DNA from: Panagrolaimus kolymaensis | Lineage: Eukaryota > Nematoda > Chromadorea > Rhabditida > Panagrolaimidae | Assembly (NCBI GenBank): GCA_028622995.1 | Contig: JAJQJQ010000029.1 | Span: forward strand, 1,178,001-1,242,000 | Length of the DNA: 64,000 nucleotides | Direction: 5' to 3' | Shown: piece after piece, positions 1 to 10,474 of the stretch | Position numbering within the stretch: the stretch's first letter is position 1 | Layout: each line of letters starts with the position of its first letter | Notes under the pieces: generated by a model | Databases searched by the model: none | What the model was told of the DNA's origin: nothing | The model's input: only the letters and a program-made list of their open reading frames with translations | Position numbers and translations under genes: made by a program

Positions 1-647
1 ATTATTTCAAAATTTACTCGAAGCATTGAAAACGAAAATAGCGACGAACAACGACAACCATTGATTGGCCAAAACAAGCCAGTTTCAGAAACCAAAGATA
101 AAACTATTGCATTCGATGATCAAATTAAAGTATTTGCCGAAGAATTGAAACAAATGGGTGTTGAAGCTGAAGAACTTGAAATAAGCCTTGATGAAGGTAA
201 AATTTTTGCTTTCAATAATTTAAAATAAAAATATGTACAAACAAACAAAAAAAATTTATTTTAGATGATGCTTCAGAAAAACAACAACAAATTATGGGAA
301 GAGAAAAGCGTGGATTTTTCAAAAAAGTTAAAAAATTAATCAAAAAAATAATTCCATTTATTCCTTTCATCCCTCGAATCACTCGAAATATTCCCGAAGA
401 AGAAGATGACCTTCAAAATGTTGATAACGATTCAATCAAAGTCATTCCAGCTTCAACTTCAGAAGACAAAAGCCCATTCAAAAATTTAGCTTTGGACCGT
501 CGAGTAGTCGTCGCCGTGGATGAAAATGGTAATCCCATTTATGGAAGCAAAAAAATTAAAGGTGGCGTTTTTGGTGAAGCAAAAAATGTCCATAAAAATG
601 CTACTACGCCTTGCTCTGGAAAGAAACGATGCCCAAAGAAAGAATGA
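1..647 (+). CDS. Secreted cationic-peptide precursor, 3' part (partial at window start)
   Basis: The 5' end lies outside the window. Exons are 1-196 and 265-647, joined by a GT-AG intron of 68 bp. The protein aligns along its length with the complete paralogue at 3525-4640: SKFT, then a (P)LIG(K/Q)NKP block, an acidic stretch, then EKR followed by a Lys-rich amphipathic segment rich in Ile, Phe and Pro (residues starting GFFKKVKKLIKK, codons around 303-378). A C-terminal tail has DRRVVV, VHKN and two late cysteines (TPCSGKKRCPKKE) that the paralogue lacks. The Lys-Arg before the cationic block is a typical prohormone-convertase site. Function is not recognised. By layout it could be an antimicrobial or host-directed peptide precursor. 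The reading frame and splicing are clear; the biology is inference. Confidence 0.65.
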
Positions 648-1149
648 TAAGCATCAAAATATGAAAAACTTACATAATTTTATTTAAAAAAAATAACATT
701 TTTTGTTGTATAAATTTAATGTTTAATAATATATTTTTCATAAACTTTATAATTATTCATTTTTTTGATTAACATTGAACTTTAAATAAAAATAATTCTT
801 TAAAACATAAAAAAATCTTCACCCTTTTGTTAATAAAAAAAAATTATTCAACTTCCATACCTCAAAGTTTTTTTGCGGCAAATGTGTGTAGCAATAAAAA
901 GGGAGCTCATCACAAAAAGCAAAGAAAAAAATGTTTTTAGAATGCTAAATCAGTTGTCGAAGTAAGCTCACAAAAAAAAGTTGAGTTGACGCGATTATGC
1001 AAATTTTCATTATTTTCAAGTTCATTTTTTTGTCTTTGCTCAGTTTTGATTTGCGAATGATCATTCTCAATCATTTCATCTTTCTTTCGTCTGTGATTGC
1101 TGGCTGCTCTTCAAAATCATTTCAAATTTTGCAGGAAATCAAACAAATC
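648..1149. other. Intergenic and 5' leader of coiled-coil gene
   Basis: This AT-rich stretch holds the 3' UTR of the first gene. A TTTTGCAG acceptor at about 1127-1133 lies just before the first good Met of the next gene, so a short upstream exon or a trans-splice acceptor probably sits here. An open frame at 997-1149 is T-rich and hydrophobic and I do not trust it as coding. Confidence 0.5.
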
Positions 1150-2858
1150 ATGGAAAGCTTAAATCAAAGTTTTGGTATCCAAATGCATGCATCATCACTT
1201 ACTGCTCTTGTTCAAGAAAATGGAAATGTTCTTTCTTCAATTTTACAACCATTATCTGAAGAATCTCAAGAAATTCAATTTTTGAAACATGAAGTAGCCT
1301 TTTGGAAATCCTCTCATAATGAAAACCTCAAAGCTGTAAGTTTTCCTTTTGTTTAATCCATATCTATTAATTCCAATGTTTTAGATAGCAATTTTGGAAT
1401 CTAAGAATTCTGAACTCCATCAAATGCTTCAAAATGATATTCAAAAGCTACGAAATGAAGTCGCTGAATTTGAAAATGAAACTTTGAATCATCAAAAACT
1501 CAAGGAAATTCAAATGTTTGAAACTTCTCAAAAGCAAGAACTCGAAAACGGCGATGAAGAGGATGAAGAGAAAAGTCATTTGAAGCAAATAATTGATGAG
1601 TTGATGAAATATGTGAGTTACTTAATTGATGATTTATTACAAAAGTTGAATGTTTTCTTTATTTGTTTATTGTTTTTGCAGATTTCTAATATGGAAAAGA
1701 AACACGCAGCTGATCGTGAATCTTTTGAAGATGTAACAAAGATTTTGGAATCTGATATCGCTGCATTGGAATTGGAGAAAGACGGAGAAAAGAAAACATT
1801 CGAAGCAAAGAACGCTGAAATGGAACAACAAATTGCTGATTTAAAAGCTATTAACAAAAGCCTTTTGAATACTGTAACTTTCATTTTTTAACCTTTTCTT
1901 TTATATCATTCCATTGCTTTTAGATTGAAAGTTTCGATCTCTTAGATGATAGTACTTCATCTAGTGAATCAACCGAAAGTGTCGTATACAACATTGGTAC
2001 TGAACAAATTAAAAATGAAGAACCTCTGGTTATCAAAAAGCTTGTCAAAATCAAAACTGGAACATCTTGGAAAGCTTTCTTAACTTTGGATCATGATGAA
2101 ACACCTCTAAAAATTCGCTGTGATGAAAACAAAAATTTGATTCTAAATAATGTCAAATTTAGCAAGAAATTAATCCTTGATGGCCTTGTTACTTTCTTCG
2201 ATGGTGATCCATTTGATGGCAATGTTGGTTTTGTTAAGCATGATGTTAAAGTGTTGGATTTCTTCCTTAATGTTCATGCTTGGAATATCACTGATCTATC
2301 TTTACATTGGATACACCTCCGTTGGAGTACTTTTCAAAAAATAGTTGCATCTGGAAGAATTAAGAATCTTTTTTTCTCGAATATCTTGATAACTGATTTT
2401 GATGACAGCTCATTAATTCAATTGGAAGATATTATGGAAAAGCTGCCAAACATTGAAAAGTTTAGATAGTATGTTTTTTTAAAGACGAACAATCTTATAT
2501 TTAACTATACGTTTTTAGTGATGTGGTTGATAAAGACAAATTCTTCAGTATTAGCAAAGAAACATCAAAAAATCTTGCCAAACTTCCATGTTTTAATTAC
2601 CTCAAAATATTTCAATTGTGCAACATCGTTTATGAAGAATTTGATCCTTATGGTTTTCTTGATTTTATGAAGGTAATAATACGTTTCTTACATTTCATTA
2701 ATTTGTTATATGTAAACATTTTTTAGAAGCATCCAAGCACTCACTTTACTCTCTCATTTCGTCCATCAACTATGAAAACAAAAAGTTATCTTATGGCTCT
2801 CAAAATTCGAATGCTCAAATCTTGTCCATCTCATAAGAAGCTCACATTTAAATATTAA
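1150..2858 (+). CDS. Coiled-coil protein with F-box-family-like C-terminal module
   Basis: Exons are 1150-1335, 1385-1612, 1682-1873, 1924-2468, 2519-2672 and 2727-2858, giving 478 aa. The start is the first Met after a TTTTGCAG acceptor, so the true 5' end is uncertain. Residues 1-200 are heptad-like coiled coil (for example KNAEMEQQIADLKAINKSL). After a Ser/Asp-rich linker comes the module shared with genes at 10475, 45331 and 59410: VIKKL, W.A..TLD, an LILDG(L/V) segment, a leucine-rich middle, LPNIEKF at an intron boundary, then LP.FNYLKIFQL and a last exon starting KHPSTHFTLSFR. The same three-step ending (LPN, LP.F.NL, HP) occurs in the F-box genes of this window. The intron at 1613-1681 has a length divisible by three and could be retained. 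No catalytic motif is visible; probably intracellular and oligomeric. Confidence 0.7.
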
Positions 2859-3524
2859 AAACTGATTATATCAATTGTCTTTTATCTCGTAATAAAACTT
2901 TCTGTGTTTTGAATAAATTCTTTTTAACTGTAATTTGTGCATAATAAAAACTTTCTTTGTATTCAACTCTCAGCAATGTGGTGGTTGTTTGAAGATTAAC
3001 TATTAGTTTAAAAAAAAAGAGCGCAGAAATCAGAAAATTATTTTTCCGATGAATGAACATCTTTCTTTTTTTTGGATTCCAAAATATGTATGTACACTAT
3101 TTTGCTTTAGTTTTATGACGTAAAAAATAAAACAAATATTATACACATTTTTTCGAATTTATTTTTTGACATTTAACTTGTTTTGATAATATATTTGTTT
3201 GTTTTATCAAAAAATTTGATAACACTTTTTATAAAGCTTAAATATTTAAAAATAATCTAACCAGCAAAATTTTAATTTTAAACTATTCAAAAATAAAATA
3301 AATAAAAAACTACTATTTTTGAGGTTGTTTACGCACAAAATGAATGAAAAAGCAAATACATAGTTCTTATCAATATAAAAAAATTTAAGTTAAGGAAGGG
3401 AATGAGGTTGATGTTCATGGTCAAACACATGTATAAAAGCAACAACATACAACTTCGCTTTTCATTCAAATCAATTGATTCTTGTTTTTTTGTTTGTTTT
3501 TATTTTTGTTTTTGAACAAAAAAT
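2859..3524. other. Intergenic region upstream of secreted precursor gene
   Basis: I see no coding sequence here. The 3' half carries a TATA box (separate entry) and a T-rich leader before the ATG at 3525. Confidence 0.5.
3432..3439 (+). promoter_or_regulatory. TATA box (TATAAAAG)
   Basis: TATAAAAG lies 93 bp upstream of the ATG of the secreted precursor at 3525. The same octamer sits 97 bp upstream of the precursor at 7957 and about 140 bp upstream of the small candidate at 27065. Confidence 0.55.
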
Positions 3525-4640
3525 ATGAGATTGTTAATTATTTTAAGTGTATTATTTTTATTATTGCTTATTGACCTTTCATTTTCTCTTCCAAGGGACC
3601 GAAATAATGGTGGAAGAAAAGTAAAAGTTCCAGAATTTCGTCCAAAAATGGGTGAAATAATTTTGGAAAGAGGTAATTTGATTTTATAAATTTTAATTCA
3701 CGTTTTTAAGCCGAAAATGAGTCCTTTTATTTTTTAGGAAATCCTGGAATTCAAAGAATTGAAAAGCGTGAATCAAAAATTGAAGTTTCCAATGCAGAAA
3801 TTGAAAATACTGTAGCAGACAATGTTGAAAGATTGGAAGCTGATCTCATTGGGATTAGCGGAGATTTAGATCAACTTGGACTCAGCGATGATAAAGGTAA
3901 ATTTAAACTTTTCATTTTTAAGAGAAAAAAATTGGTATAAAAAACATTTTAGAACCCACATTCTCCGACGACGATAAACCATTCACTCAAAAAGAAAAAA
4001 GATCTTTTAAAGGATTTTTTAAAAAACTTGGAAATATTGTTAAAGAAATTTTAAATATTTTTCCAATTGTTTCAAAATTTACAAAAAGAAGCATTAATAA
4101 AGACAAAAACAGTGAAGAACCTTTTTTGATTGGAAAAAATAAACCTATTTTTGAAGAAAAGAAAGAAAAAGTTAAAGAAAAACTAAATAAAATTAAAATT
4201 GAAACATTGGATGAAGCAATGAAAGCTTTGGAAGATGATCTCGGAAAAATTGGGGCTGAAGTTGGTGAACTTGAATTTGATTTTGGTAAATAATTAAATT
4301 ATTCAAATTTTTTTTATTAGAATTTAAAATTTTTTGGTTTTTTTTAGATATCGACTTCAGTAAACCTTTTGGAGAAAAAGAAAAGCGAGGAATATTTAAA
4401 AAAATTAAAAAAGTCACTAAAAATGTTACTTCATATATTCCATTAATAAATCGAATTGCTCGAGATCTTAGTTTGGTGGATGCTGAAAATGGTCAAAGCT
4501 TTGATTACCATAATGTCCATAAAAATGGTGGAGTGGCGGAAGAAGAAGAAATTCCAAAAGATGAGAAAAAAGTTAATAAACGATCATCCATAGTAAATTC
4601 ATATAAACCTGGTTCAATTATTGATGCAATATTTGGTTAA
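3525..4640 (+). CDS. Secreted precursor with two dibasic-flanked cationic amphipathic segments
   Basis: Exons are 3525-3672, 3738-3896, 3953-4285 and 4348-4640. The start MRLLIILSVLFLLLLIDLSF is a clear signal peptide. The rest is a two-fold repeat. Each unit has an acidic stretch (ADNVERLEADLIG...; LDEAMKALEDDLGKIG...) followed by a Lys-Arg site and a cationic amphipathic block: KEKRSFKGFFKKLGNIVKEI... and EKEKRGIFKKIKKVTKNV..., each ending in hydrophobic, Pro-containing residues and a basic cluster. An acidic pro-piece in front of a cationic peptide is a layout known from many antimicrobial peptide precursors. No cysteines are visible. A TATA box lies upstream. Family not recognised; a secreted peptide precursor is well supported, its target is not. 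Confidence 0.75.
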
Positions 4641-5241
4641 AATTTATTATTTAAACTCTTAATTTTTATTATAATTTTTATGCACTTTTATTAGTGAATT
4701 GTAAAAATTTGTAAATAAATATTTTTTTGTTTTTTTTTTGAAAAAAATAATTGAAGTAGCAACAGTGCCAAAAAAAAATCTGGACTTGTTTAGGAAAAAA
4801 ATCCTATGTTTAAATTCAAAAAATTAGAAAAAAGATTCTTTTCGATTAAAAAAACAAGCTTAAATTTTTCTTATGTTTTTTTATTGAGAAAAAATAGTAT
4901 TCCTTCACATTTCAAGAATTAAGGTACATGGCTGTTGACCTCTAAGAATAATAAAAACATTTCTTTCACAAAATGCATTCATTGCTCGTTTGCCTTTTTT
5001 TTCACTTGCATTTTTTTGATTGATTTTTATTATATTTCATAATTTTGGCATGTGAATGACCTAGGCTAAAAAAGAGACAAAGTCCATAGTGAAAAACAAC
5101 TTCCTTTTTGTCACACACAAACAATTTTTGGCAAAGGTTTGATTTAACTTTAACCACAAATTTCCAAACTCTTTCATAAAAAAGCATTTGGATATTTTTT
5201 ATATTAACTTTTTATTAAAGTTTTTTACCAGTTAATAAATA
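4641..5241. other. Intergenic
   Basis: This holds the 3' UTR of the precursor (AATAAA near 4713) and AT-rich sequence. No gene is supported. Confidence 0.5.
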
Positions 5242-6467
5242 ATGGTTGAAATCACTTTCATTCCTATGTATGCTGATTCCTATAAAACTTCGTTAAAAAA
5301 TTCATCTATCCCTCAATCATTTTCTATTCCACCAAATATTATTTATTATATAGCAAACAACTATTTGCTATTAAAATTATTAAAAACTTGCAAATATTTT
5401 TATTTAAATGCACGAATGGTAATTAATACAAAAAGTACAGAGAGTGGTAACGGTGTTTTTTACGAATTTATTCAACTTGATTCAAAAACTTTGCAACTTC
5501 GGTCCAAATATCCTGTAAGTTTTTTTTATTTTTTTTTTACCTCCTCACAAAATCTTTGAGCTCATATTCAAAGCCCTTGAAAGTATTACAGCTTTATTGC
5601 CTTTTTAACCCTATCAAATTTAGAATCAAAAAGGCTTTTTAAATTTTTTATTAACTTCCAATATTTTAGTTTAATCATTTACAAACAACCACCTTTTTAA
5701 AACTATTTCGTGAATTTCATGTAGGATCAAATTATTATAAGGCTCCATACATTGCTAGTAGCATTCTTGAAAAAACATATTCTTGTGATATAACACATTT
5801 GACACTTCCGTCATCACAAGATATATCCTATGATGAATATTTATTTTTAACTTCCTCGCGTAATATTACTCACTTTTATAATTTTGAAAGCACCATTAAA
5901 TATAAAAATGGTGAAATTGTTACATTGGAAAAGTTGCTTGAACCTCTTCCAAATTTGAATTATTTGTTAACGTAAGTAAACCTAACATTAAACGTCAAAA
6001 ACTCAGCTTGATATTTATTTTTCAGAACAATGCCTAAAGTTAACGAGCCCAGATTATCATTAAAAGTTGCACATGCTTTGAATTTTACAAAGCTTAAAGC
6101 TTGTGCATTTTTCTCTTTTGCTTTTGATGAGTTTAATATCACAGAATTTCTTTCTTTTTTTAGAGTTATTTTTTTTTACACTTTCAAAAAAATAACATTT
6201 CTTTTTTAGAAATCTGAGCATCAGCCAACATTTTTTATTTTTTCCTTTGATGGGGCTTCAGTTAACTTAGAAATTGATATTTTTGTTGATGAATTATTAG
6301 CATCTTGGACAATCGAGGATGTACCCTTACCTGCTATAAGCTGCTATGGAATGAAAAAAGAAAAAAGTGAAGCGATGCGTTTAAAAAGAATTGAATTTAA
6401 AAACAGAAATGGAATTTCTTTTGATACATCTCAATTCGGTAATCATTTTACCCGATACTTTGAATAA
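5242..6467 (+). CDS. F-box family protein (copy 1)
   Basis: Exons are 5242-5514, 5670-5971, 6026-6164 and 6210-6467, 323 aa. The F-box is at about residues 27-55 (SFSIPPNIIYYI... LLKTCKYFY), followed by SCDITHLTL, LEPLPNL at the intron boundary, and a diverged C-terminal exon that lacks the usual HPKTD opening. F-box proteins recruit substrates to SCF (Skp1-Cullin-F-box) ubiquitin ligases through Skp1. The middle and C-terminal parts would be the substrate side, but no named repeat such as LRR or WD40 is evident. This is the most diverged of the copies and has an extra intron within the region that is one exon elsewhere. The donor at 6165 (GTTATT) is weak. Confidence 0.6.
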
Positions 6468-6533
6468 ATTGTGTTACTGTGATTTTTTTCTTCTCGATCT
6501 GCTTTCTTTTGTTTTTTTTATCCAAAAAATTAG

Positions 6534-7329
6534 AGCAAAATATATAAATAAAAATTTCAACAAATTTTGGATCACAGATTTTATTTATATAACAAATGTC
6601 TTTAACCATGATCTGGCTAATTTATCACGAAAAATTTATCGATGTGATGCAAGAAGTTTAATTGCTGAAAATCAAAATCTAACTTTTAATGAATTTTCAA
6701 TCTTTTCTTCCACTGGGAATATTGAATTTCTTAATCTCTGTCATGTAACTATTATAAAAGCCAGTGGAACTATAATGGCACCGGAAGAAATTTTTCAACT
6801 TTTTCCGAAAATTTCTGAATTTCAATTGTAAGTTTTTTAAAACTTTCGATTTTTAAGCAAAGCAAAAAAGTTAAAGAAAAATATGTATTTTTAGTAGCCA
6901 TACGGAAAGTTCTTTATACACTCGCGACACTGTAAACTTAATTATGAAATGTCCAAATTTTAAACATCTTCATCTCCTGAGCCTTAGAAATATTTCTGAA
7001 GCTTTTGATTTTAAATGCTTTTCTGAATATATGAAAGTAAGGTTCTTTGTTTCTTTCTTTATAACCATAACTAAGTTTTTTAGACTCAAACAATAACAGA
7101 AATTAATCTCTTTTTTTCCGAAACGATTTCACCAACCTACGCTCAAGAAATTCAAAAGTTTGTTGACTACACTCTTGAATGCTCAATAAAAGATTACTTT
7201 TTCCCACCAAAAATTTCATTTCCTGGGTACAGTGAAGAACAATTCAAAGCGGTTTATGAATTAAGGTTTCAGTTTTATGAAAAGCGTCGTCGACAGCAAA
7301 AAAAAATTAAATCGAATCGAATGAAATAA
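6534..7329 (+). pseudogene. Headless F-box family copy (no F-box)
   Basis: Similarity to the F-box family resumes at about 6560 (FWITDF...SRKIYRCDARSLIAE...LTFNEFSIFSSTG) and continues over exons ending at 6827, 6895-7036 and 7084-7329 with the family's own intron positions. The N-terminal F-box and its start codon are missing. An acceptor (ATTAG at about 6529-6533) precedes the homologous part. An open frame does extend upstream to a Met at 6391, but that overlaps the last exon of the previous gene in another frame. It could be a truncated gene, or the end of a fused transcript with 5242-6467. The three exons remain open, so it is young or still used. Confidence 0.5.
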
Positions 7330-7956
7330 TTTTAGTTGTTTTCTTCTTTCATTTATAAATCTTTATTTCTTTTTTATTATTTTGAATAAATTTTAAAGAC
7401 ATCAATAATACTTTCGCGCGTAAAATATTTATTAAGCTTGAAGCTTTAATCAATCAACAAAAAACAAGTGATGATTCTAGAAAAATATTATTTTGACCTT
7501 TAATGCAAAAAATTAAAAAAATATATCTTATTTACCATGGTAATGCACCAGATGTCAAAAATTTCATAAAAACTGTTGATTGTTTTTGCTTTTTTGCTTT
7601 TTTGCTTTTTTTTGCTTCGATGTATTCAGCTTAAATGTAAACTATTTATCTGTATAATATTATTTCTTCTTCTGATGTTTGCTATAAACACACACACGGT
7701 AAAATGTTTTTTTGAAGATTTTTTCATAACCTCTCAACTGATAAGGCGCTAGAAAAAAAATAAATGTATACAAAAATAAATAAGTCATAAAGCTAAAAAT
7801 AACTTGAAAAAACATCCTTATCAGTCGATTTGTGGGGGATGACGATGAGGAAACGCTGGTATAAAAGAAGCAGCTTTGGCGGGAGTAAATTCAACAACTT
7901 TTTGAGTTTTATTCTAAAAAAGTTTTAAATTAAATTTAAAAGTAAAGAAGAAAAAA
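7330..7956. other. Intergenic and promoter of repeat-peptide precursor
   Basis: AT-rich, with short GCTTTTTT repeats near 7586-7612. The downstream end carries a TATAAAAG box at 7860-7867. No coding sequence is seen. Confidence 0.5.
7860..7867 (+). promoter_or_regulatory. TATA box (TATAAAAG)
   Basis: TATAAAAG lies 97 bp upstream of the ATG at 7957, matching the spacing seen for the gene at 3525. Confidence 0.55.
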
Positions 7957-9439
7957 ATGAAGCTATTAATTTTTATTTGTGTGGCCGTCGCTTTGATACA
8001 AAACTCGATGCAAATTGATTTCGGAAATCTTGATGATGTTATTCGAGATATTGAACAAGTTCCAGAACCTAATGGAAAAATTCTTGGAACCTTTGGAAAG
8101 AGAGAATTAAAAGAAGACGATGATGCACCCATTGGCTCTGGTGTGGATGTTGATCCTGAAAATCCAGGTATGACAATATTTTTTTTGGCTAATTTTCTAA
8201 AATAAAAATAAAATAATTTTAGTTGGTGGAAAGGACCATAAAAAAAGATCCCTAGTAAATGCTCATCACGACCAAGGTGGAGAAAACCATGATCAAGAAG
8301 GTGAACTCCCAGCTTTGGTAAAAACCCTTCGACTTCGTCCAGGCTCCGACGAATACAACCGAGTTGTTTAAAGATTTATTAATGATCGAAAAGAAGATGA
8401 AAAGCAAAATTTGAAAAAGCATGGAAATAATGGAGAAGATAATAAGCCAGTTGAAAATGGAGGCCATGGAAACGGTGACGTATTGGATTATTTGAAAAAA
8501 GTTGGAAGTGAAAAAATTAATGTCGGTAAAAAACCCATTGATGGCAGACCTAAACGATCCACTGATGATAAAGATGACGATGATAAGCCACAATTACCCG
8601 GTAAAAATTTGATTGGAAAAAATCGTCATCCATCTGGAAGCGATAATAAAAAACCAATAATTGATGATGAAAACGACCGAGATAAACGATCACCCGGAAA
8701 TAAACTTCCTCCTCCACCAAAAGATGACGAAGGTGAACTTCCAGCTTTACTCAAAACTCTTCGACTTCGTCCAGGCTCAGATGAATATAATAGAGTCGTT
8801 GAAAAATTTGTTAACGAAAGAAAAGAGCAACAACAATTCGGTGGCGAAGATGAAAAAGAAACTTTGAAAGACCATCCTGAAATTTCCGATAAAGAAGATG
8901 ATCTCATTCATGGATGGATTGAAAAATATATTAATGATAAAAAGAATCGACATGGTGGCAATCTTGTTAATAATAAAAATGATGATGGTCATCTTGGTAA
9001 GTTGAATAGGAAGTCATAGCTTTGCTTTTTTGGCCAAAAAAATTTGAGGCAGACTCAAGCTTTTGAAAAGGTCAAAAAAACTAAAAATTATTGATTTTCA
9101 GAAAATGGACGGGAAAAACGCTCTGAACATAGCCAAGATGAAAACGCAGAACTCCCAGCTTTGCTAAAAACCCTTCGACTTCGACCTGGCTCAGAAGAAT
9201 ATAATCGAGTCGTAGAAAAATTTATTAATGACAAAAAAGAAAAAGAAGGACAACGCGAAAAACGTTCACGTGGAAATAAACTTCCTCCTCCTCCACCAGA
9301 AGATAATGAGCTCCCAGCGTTATTAAAAACTCTTCGCCTTCGACCTGGCTCTGACGAATACAACCGAGTCGTTGAAAAGTTTATTAATGATCGAAAAGAA
9401 CAACAACAAGCACAACATGGAGATGGCAAAAATGAATAA
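7957..9439 (+). CDS. Secreted precursor with four LRLRPGSDEYN repeats; in-frame stop in repeat 1
   Basis: Exons are 7957-8167, 8223-8996 and 9102-9439. MKLLIFICVAVALIQNSMQ is a signal peptide. The mature part is highly charged and cut by Lys-Arg sites (KKRSLV, PKRSTD, DKRSPG, EKRSEH, EKRSRG). Four copies of a unit beginning ELPAL(L/V)KTLRLRPGS and continuing with an amphipathic segment (EYNRVVEKFINDRKE) start at 8303, 8735, 9149 and 9308. Two are preceded by a short run of prolines. In the first copy the codon that reads GAA in the others is TAA (8369-8371), which would end the protein after about 120 residues. The frame is open before and after it, so it is a recent null allele, a read error or a rare readthrough. 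A fifth, decayed unit may lie near 8900-8950. Family not recognised. Confidence 0.65.
8303..9412 (+). repeat. Four coding repeats (LPALLKTLRLRPGS unit)
   Basis: Unit starts are 8303, 8735, 9149 and 9308, each about 105 nt. Codon third positions differ among copies while the peptide stays nearly constant (GSDEYN versus GSEEYN), which points to selection on the peptide. Confidence 0.85.
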
Positions 9440-10474
9440 ATTTAGGATTAAACAGTTTTGACTTTAACTTTTTTACCCATATTTTTTTGTAAAAAAATGA
9501 CTGTAAATATTTTCTTTGTAAAAATTGCTTTTTTATTTTTTATAATATAAGTAAAAATAATTTGTACAAAAAAAGACAAACAAATAAACACTTTCCATTT
9601 AATTCAGATGTTTGCCAATAAAATAAACAAAGCTATATTCCAATATTTTCATCTCAAAATTTTGGTTTTTATTCATTTTCAAATACAAAAAAAATTACAT
9701 AAACGAAACAAAAATAAAAAAAGATTTTAAGAACTATTCATTTTCTTTCTTGCATAACTTTTGTTAAATCGTTCTCGTCCAGCAGCAAGTTCAGATGATA
9801 ATGGTTGGGTTGTTCACAGCTTCAGCAATGAGTAACTGCACGTCGATGCGGGATTTTATTAGTGTTGTTCTTCGAGTCACAACAAAATTGCAATCGAATG
9901 AAAAAAATTGTTAAACAATAAAATTTAAAAATTTTTAAACGTTCAATAACCATACAAAAAGTACCAAAAATTTTTTAGCAAGATGCAATTAATTTTAATA
10001 GCGATTATGTGGCTGTAAAAAAATCGTTCTTCTCCAATATCGATAAAACAATGTGTTAAGAATCTAATAAAACTAAGGCAACGATTTGAAAGTAACCGAG
10101 TGAAATAAGAAATATTTGCATGTAATTGGAGATATTATAGTATGAAACTTGCATTATATTTCGTTTGTTTTTACGATAAAATTGTATGCGATAAACATAT
10201 TTAATTTAGTTCTTTCATTTTTCATGATCAAACAAGAAAAGAAAAAACTAAAATGAAAAGAAAAGGAAAAAATCAAAATTTACATGAATCACAAAGTTTT
10301 TTGAAGAATATTTGGGAAAATGAAAAGAAAATTACGTTTTTTCAATCGTGTTCTCCTGTTTTTTTCATACTGCGTAATAGTTTAAATATGTTTTAAAACA
10401 CAAAATTCAAAAACAAAAATATTTATGCAAAACAAATAAAGCAAAACGAGAAATAAATACATTTGAAACAACAA
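9440..10474. other. Intergenic with one decayed coding fragment
   Basis: Apart from the antisense fragment at 9727-9905, this is AT-rich and without supported genes. Confidence 0.45.
9727..9905 (-). pseudogene. Frameshifted fragment of an unidentified conserved-looking protein
   Basis: On the minus strand one frame reads NFVVTRRTTLIKSRIDVQLL and on through IAEAVNNPTII before a stop. A one-base shift continues as ELAAGRERFNKSYARKK to a TAA at 9727-9729. The composition is protein-like and unlike the surrounding AT-rich filler. No start, splice context or neighbour fits, so this looks like a retained end of a dead gene. The parent protein is not recognised. Confidence 0.35.

Noticed and set aside
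997..1149. Upstream extension of the coiled-coil gene to a Met at 997
   Set aside because: The translation is T-rich and hydrophobic, and it contains the TTTTGCAG acceptor, so it is more likely intron or leader.
1618..1884. Antisense frame over coiled-coil exon
   Set aside because: Shadow of the Glu/Lys-rich coding strand; it crosses two introns of the supported gene.
8626..8907. Antisense open frame over the repeat-peptide gene (Ser-rich)
   Set aside because: It and the frames at 9088-9429 and 8777-8992 mirror the plus-strand repeats, and the plus frame has signal peptide, introns and repeat conservation.
8303..9412. Repeats as plant CLE- or CEP-mimic peptides
   Set aside because: RLRPG superficially resembles parts of CLE (RLxPxGPxPxHx) and CEP (FRPTxPGxSPGxGH) motifs, but the His/Asn ends, hydroxyproline pattern and length do not fit.
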